This document shows, one piece after another, positions 4,875 through 7,052 of a stretch of 7,052 bases of DNA (position 1 is its first letter; each line of letters opens with the position of its first letter). Location of the stretch: NCBI GenBank assembly GCA_000432135.1, contig HF990583.1, positions 4,178-11,229 on the forward strand, read 5' to 3'. The notes beneath the pieces were generated by a model. The model was given only the letters and a program-made list of their open reading frames with translations. It did not search any database and was not told where the DNA came from. The stretch is from Firmicutes bacterium CAG:124. Lineage in GTDB: Bacteria > Bacillota > Clostridia > Oscillospirales > Oscillospiraceae. The translations under genes were made by a program, and so were the position numbers.

Positions 4875-6713
4875 TCAGCGGATGTTCTTGTACATCGGGC
4901 CGTAGGCGGCGCAGGCGCGGTAGTCCTGGCCCTCCTTGTCCATGCCGAACGCGTTCCACGCTGCCGGACGGAAGATATCCTGCTCCGGAACATTGTGCAT
5001 ACAAACGGGGATGCGCAGCATCGAGCAGAGCGTGATGAGGTCCGCGCCGACGTGGCCATAGGAGATCGCGCCGTGGTTCGCGCCCCAGTTCTGCATGACG
5101 GAGTAAGCGCTCTCAAACGGGCTGCCGGCCTTGCCGTCGCAGCGCGGCGTGAACCAGGTGCACGGCCACGTGGGGTTCGTGCGCTCCATGAGCGTGTCGG
5201 TGACCTCCTCGGGCAGATGCACGGTCCAGCCCTCGGCGATCTGCAGCACGGGGCCGAGGCCCTTGACGAGGTTCAGGCGGATCATGGTCGCGGGCATTTC
5301 CGCGCGGGTGACAAAGTGGCTGGAGAAGCCGCCGCCGCGGAAGTTGTCGAAGCCGGCCTCGCACCAGACGGTCGCGTCGGTCATCTTCTTGATGTCCTCG
5401 TCCGTGACCTCCCACCATTTCTTCATGACGGCATTGCCGTTTTCATCGGTGCACTCGCCGCAGGCGTCGAGGCAGGCTGCGCCGGAGTTCAGCAGATGGA
5501 TAATGCCGCCGTTCTCCTTCGCCTTGCCTTCGAGATCGTAGCCGGTGACGCGCTTCGTCGCCTCAGGCGACCAGTAGGTGCGCACGTCGGCGAAGATCTG
5601 CGCGCGGTTCGTCAGCAGCTCCATGAACAGCATGCCAAGGCCGTTGAGCACGTCGTTTTCCGTTGCGAAGACCATCGGCTCCTTTGGGCCTTCGAAGTCG
5701 AAAGACGAGTTGAGGACAGCCTCAGGATAATCGCAGTTGGGCCAATGGTCCGTCCACTGTCTCTGGCCCTGGAAGCCGGCAGCGATGGCGTTATGGCCGA
5801 CGGATTCTTCAATGAAGCCTGCGGGCAGGTTCTTGTTGCCCTGGATCAGATCCTTGATGATGCAGTACATCTTGATCGTGAATTCCCACTGCTTCTCTTT
5901 TTCTTCCTTTGTAAACTTGATGCGGCGCTTTTCGCCGAGGAAGTCGACGTATTCGGGGTTGTCGTCGCGGCCTTCTTTGCAGTGCTCCTTCGTCCAGGCC
6001 AGTGCCTTTTCATAGGCCTCATGGTCGTAGATGCCCTCTTCCATGCGGCGGAGGATCTCGACCTCGTCAACGGACTCGACGCGCAGGCCCAGATACTCCT
6101 CCATGAAGTTCTGATCCATGATGGAGCCGCCGATGCCCATGGTGACGGAGCCGATCTGCAGATAGCTCTTGCCCCGCATCGTCGCGGCTGCGACAGCGGC
6201 ACGGCCGAAGCGCAGCAGCTTTTCCTTCACGTCGTCGGGGATTTCCGTGACCTGGTCGCGGTCCTGCACCTCATGGCCGTAGATGCCGAAGGCGGGCAGG
6301 CCCTTCTGGGCGTGGGTCGCCAGAACAGAGGCCAGATACACAGCGCCCGGCCGCTCGGTGCCGTTGAAGCCCCAGACGCCCTTGATGGTCATGGGGTCCA
6401 TATCCATCGTCTCGGAGCCGTAGCACCAGCAGGGGGTAACGGACAGGGTGATGGCGACGCCCTCGCGCTTGAATTTCTCGGCGCAGGCAGCGGATTCCGG
6501 CACGCGGCCGATGGAGGTGTCAGCCATGACGACCTTCACAGGCTCGCCGTTGGAATAGTACAGATTTTCCTCAAACAGCTTCTTCGCGGCCTCGGCCATG
6601 GCCATGACCTGATCTTCCAGACTCTCGCGCAGCTGCATCGGGCCGCGGCGGCCATCAATGATGGGGCGGATGCCGATTACGGGGTATTCGCCGATATAAC
6701 GATTCTTAGCCAT
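4875..6713 (-). CDS. fucI: L-fucose isomerase
   Basis: A 612-residue enzyme, close to the 591 residues of E. coli FucI, that interconverts L-fucose and L-fuculose (and often D-arabinose and D-ribulose) in the cytoplasm using Mn2+. Recognisable blocks run the full length: IGIRPIIDGRRG (13-24), VTPCWCYGSETMDMDP (92-107), WGFNGTERPGAVYLA (114-128), AGFQGQRQWTD (312-322), ATENDVLNG (350-358), FADVRTYWSPEA (374-385), GLGPVLQIAEGW (485-496), NWGANHG (542-548) and RIPVCMHNV (567-575). By alignment with E. coli the metal ligands E337, D361 and H528 correspond to E352, D376 and H547, all present. The start is ATG 6713, with AAAGGAG (6728-6722) 8 bases before it; the in-frame ATG at 6746 would add 11 residues without a better ribosome binding site. 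The gene lies 57 bases after a LacI-family regulator on the same strand, probably its controller. No fuculokinase, aldolase or transporter is in the window. Confidence 0.97.
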   Translation of the reverse strand: MAKNRYIGEYPVIGIRPIIDGRRGPMQLRESLEDQVMAMAEAAKKLFEENLYYSNGEPVKVVMADTSIGRVPESAACAEKFKREGVAITLSVTPCWCYGSETMDMDPMTIKGVWGFNGTERPGAVYLASVLATHAQKGLPAFGIYGHEVQDRDQVTEIPDDVKEKLLRFGRAAVAAATMRGKSYLQIGSVTMGIGGSIMDQNFMEEYLGLRVESVDEVEILRRMEEGIYDHEAYEKALAWTKEHCKEGRDDNPEYVDFLGEKRRIKFTKEEKEKQWEFTIKMYCIIKDLIQGNKNLPAGFIEESVGHNAIAAGFQGQRQWTDHWPNCDYPEAVLNSSFDFEGPKEPMVFATENDVLNGLGMLFMELLTNRAQIFADVRTYWSPEATKRVTGYDLEGKAKENGGIIHLLNSGAACLDACGECTDENGNAVMKKWWEVTDEDIKKMTDATVWCEAGFDNFRGGGFSSHFVTRAEMPATMIRLNLVKGLGPVLQIAEGWTVHLPEEVTDTLMERTNPTWPCTWFTPRCDGKAGSPFESAYSVMQNWGANHGAISYGHVGADLITLCSMLRIPVCMHNVPEQDIFRPAAWNAFGMDKEGQDYRACAAYGPMYKNIR

Positions 6714-6721
6714 ACAACAAA

Positions 6722-6728
6722 CTCCTTT
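6722..6728 (-). promoter_or_regulatory. Ribosome binding site that fixes the fucI start
   Basis: AAAGGAG on the minus strand lies 8 bases before ATG 6713. It lies inside the extra N-terminal segment that would be made from the upstream ATG 6746. The protein begun at 6713 matches the position of the conserved IGIRP block relative to the E. coli enzyme better than the longer form. Confidence 0.8.
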
Positions 6729-6752
6729 ACGCTTATAGAATGTCATTTCATA

Positions 6753-6766
6753 CGCCCTTCCGGGCG
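6753..6766 (-). other. Short GC-rich stem-loop between the regulator and fucI
   Basis: On the minus strand CGCCC-GGAA-GGGCG forms a five-pair GC stem with a GNRA-type GGAA tetraloop, starting a few bases after the regulator's stop codon. There is no T-tract after it, so it is not a terminator. It could mark an mRNA processing or stability boundary within a joint transcript, or have no function. Confidence 0.35.
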
Positions 6767-6770
6767 GGAC

Positions 6771-7052
6771 TTACAGGTTGGAAAGCTTCGCCTTGAGGCG
6801 CAGCAGCTTTGCGGGCGACGCGTCGCCCGTGAGCCGCGCCAGCAGCAGCTCTGCCGCGCGCAGTCCCATTTCATCCATGGGCTGCTCGACAATTTCAAGC
6901 TTGGGCGAAACGATGGAGCACAGGTCGACGTTGTCATAGCCGATGAAATCCACCTCGTCCGGCAGGGCCACGCCGCGCTCATGCGCAGCCATGATCGCGC
7001 CGAGCGTCATGTCGTAGTTGGTGACGAATACGGCGGTCGGCGGCTGCGGCAT
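6771..7052 (-). CDS. LacI/GalR-family transcriptional regulator, C-terminal part (cut by the window edge)
   Basis: The last 93 residues of a regulator whose N-terminal DNA-binding domain lies beyond the window; the Met at the window edge is most likely internal. The segment matches the periplasmic-binding-protein-like effector domain of the LacI/GalR family: PTAVFVTNYDMTLGAIMAAH (5-24) is the usual 'P.AVF..nD..A.Ga..A' block, followed by GVALPDEVDFIGYDNVDL (27-44, the 'G..iP.DvsviGfDd' block) and SPKLEIVEQPMDEMGLRAAE (49-68, the 'P.LttV.qp..emG..Aa' block). It ends normally at TAA, 57 bases before fucI on the same strand. Control of fucI in response to a sugar such as fucose or fuculose phosphate is inferred from adjacency. 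The effector cannot be read from this fragment. Confidence 0.92.
   Translation of the reverse strand: MPQPPTAVFVTNYDMTLGAIMAAHERGVALPDEVDFIGYDNVDLCSIVSPKLEIVEQPMDEMGLRAAELLLARLTGDASPAKLLRLKAKLSNL

Noticed and set aside
5131..5541. 136-residue plus-strand frame opposite fucI, and similar frames within 5612-6202
   Set aside because: These are shadows of a full-length, well-conserved fucose isomerase, with no ribosome binding sites or recognisable domains.
6732..6737. TATAAG on the minus strand as the -10 of a separate fucI promoter
   Set aside because: The sequence 16-18 bases upstream reads GAAGGG-like, with no resemblance to TTGACA. Without a -35, co-transcription with the regulator is the simpler reading.
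1..7052. Defence system, CRISPR array, insertion sequence or prophage genes
   Set aside because: All coding space is accounted for by the genes listed. No direct-repeat array, transposase or phage motif was seen, and although PrsW is distantly related to the Abi/CPBP proteases, the sigma-factor context points to signalling.

Overview
The window looks like a chromosomal segment of a GC-rich (about 60% by eye), spore-forming Clostridia-type Firmicute, most likely a gut Oscillospiraceae-like bacterium. The evidence is strong AGGAGG-type ribosome binding sites on nearly every gene, one TTG start, a SpoIID-like spore-envelope protein, an ECF sigma factor with a PrsW-family protease, and an L-fucose isomerase next to a LacI-type regulator. 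This taxonomic call is inference, as there is no rRNA or marker gene here.

Layout. Positions 1-88 hold a leader with a possible late-sporulation promoter. Positions 89-2449 (+) are a three-gene cluster: a small beta-rich protein, a SpoIID-like protein carrying two clear peptidoglycan-binding repeats and a third degenerate one, and a protein with two more such repeats. It closes with a very strong terminator hairpin (2462-2520). Running towards it on the minus strand, 4680 down to 2547, are four tightly overlapping genes: an ECF-type sigma factor, a small two-helix membrane protein placed like an anti-sigma factor, a roughly 7-helix membrane protein of unknown function, and a PrsW-family intramembrane protease. 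They follow a well-formed SigA-type promoter (4718-4746). Upstream of that promoter, a 15-bp hairpin (4781-4820) ends the next minus-strand unit: a LacI-type regulator (only its C-terminal part is in the window) followed by fucI (6713-4875).

How the parts work together. The plus-strand cluster probably makes spore-envelope or cell-wall proteins. The sigma cluster looks like a self-contained membrane-stress switch: signal, membrane protein and/or PrsW, cleavage of the two-helix protein, release of the sigma factor. This resembles Bacillus SigW/RsiW/PrsW, but all the parts sit in one operon together with an extra polytopic protein. The fucI unit handles L-fucose (or a similar aldose) isomerisation, presumably under the adjacent LacI-type regulator.

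The most interesting object is the four-gene sigma/anti-sigma/membrane protein/PrsW operon. The remaining genes belong to recognisable families. No tRNA, rRNA, CRISPR array, insertion sequence or phage gene was seen.
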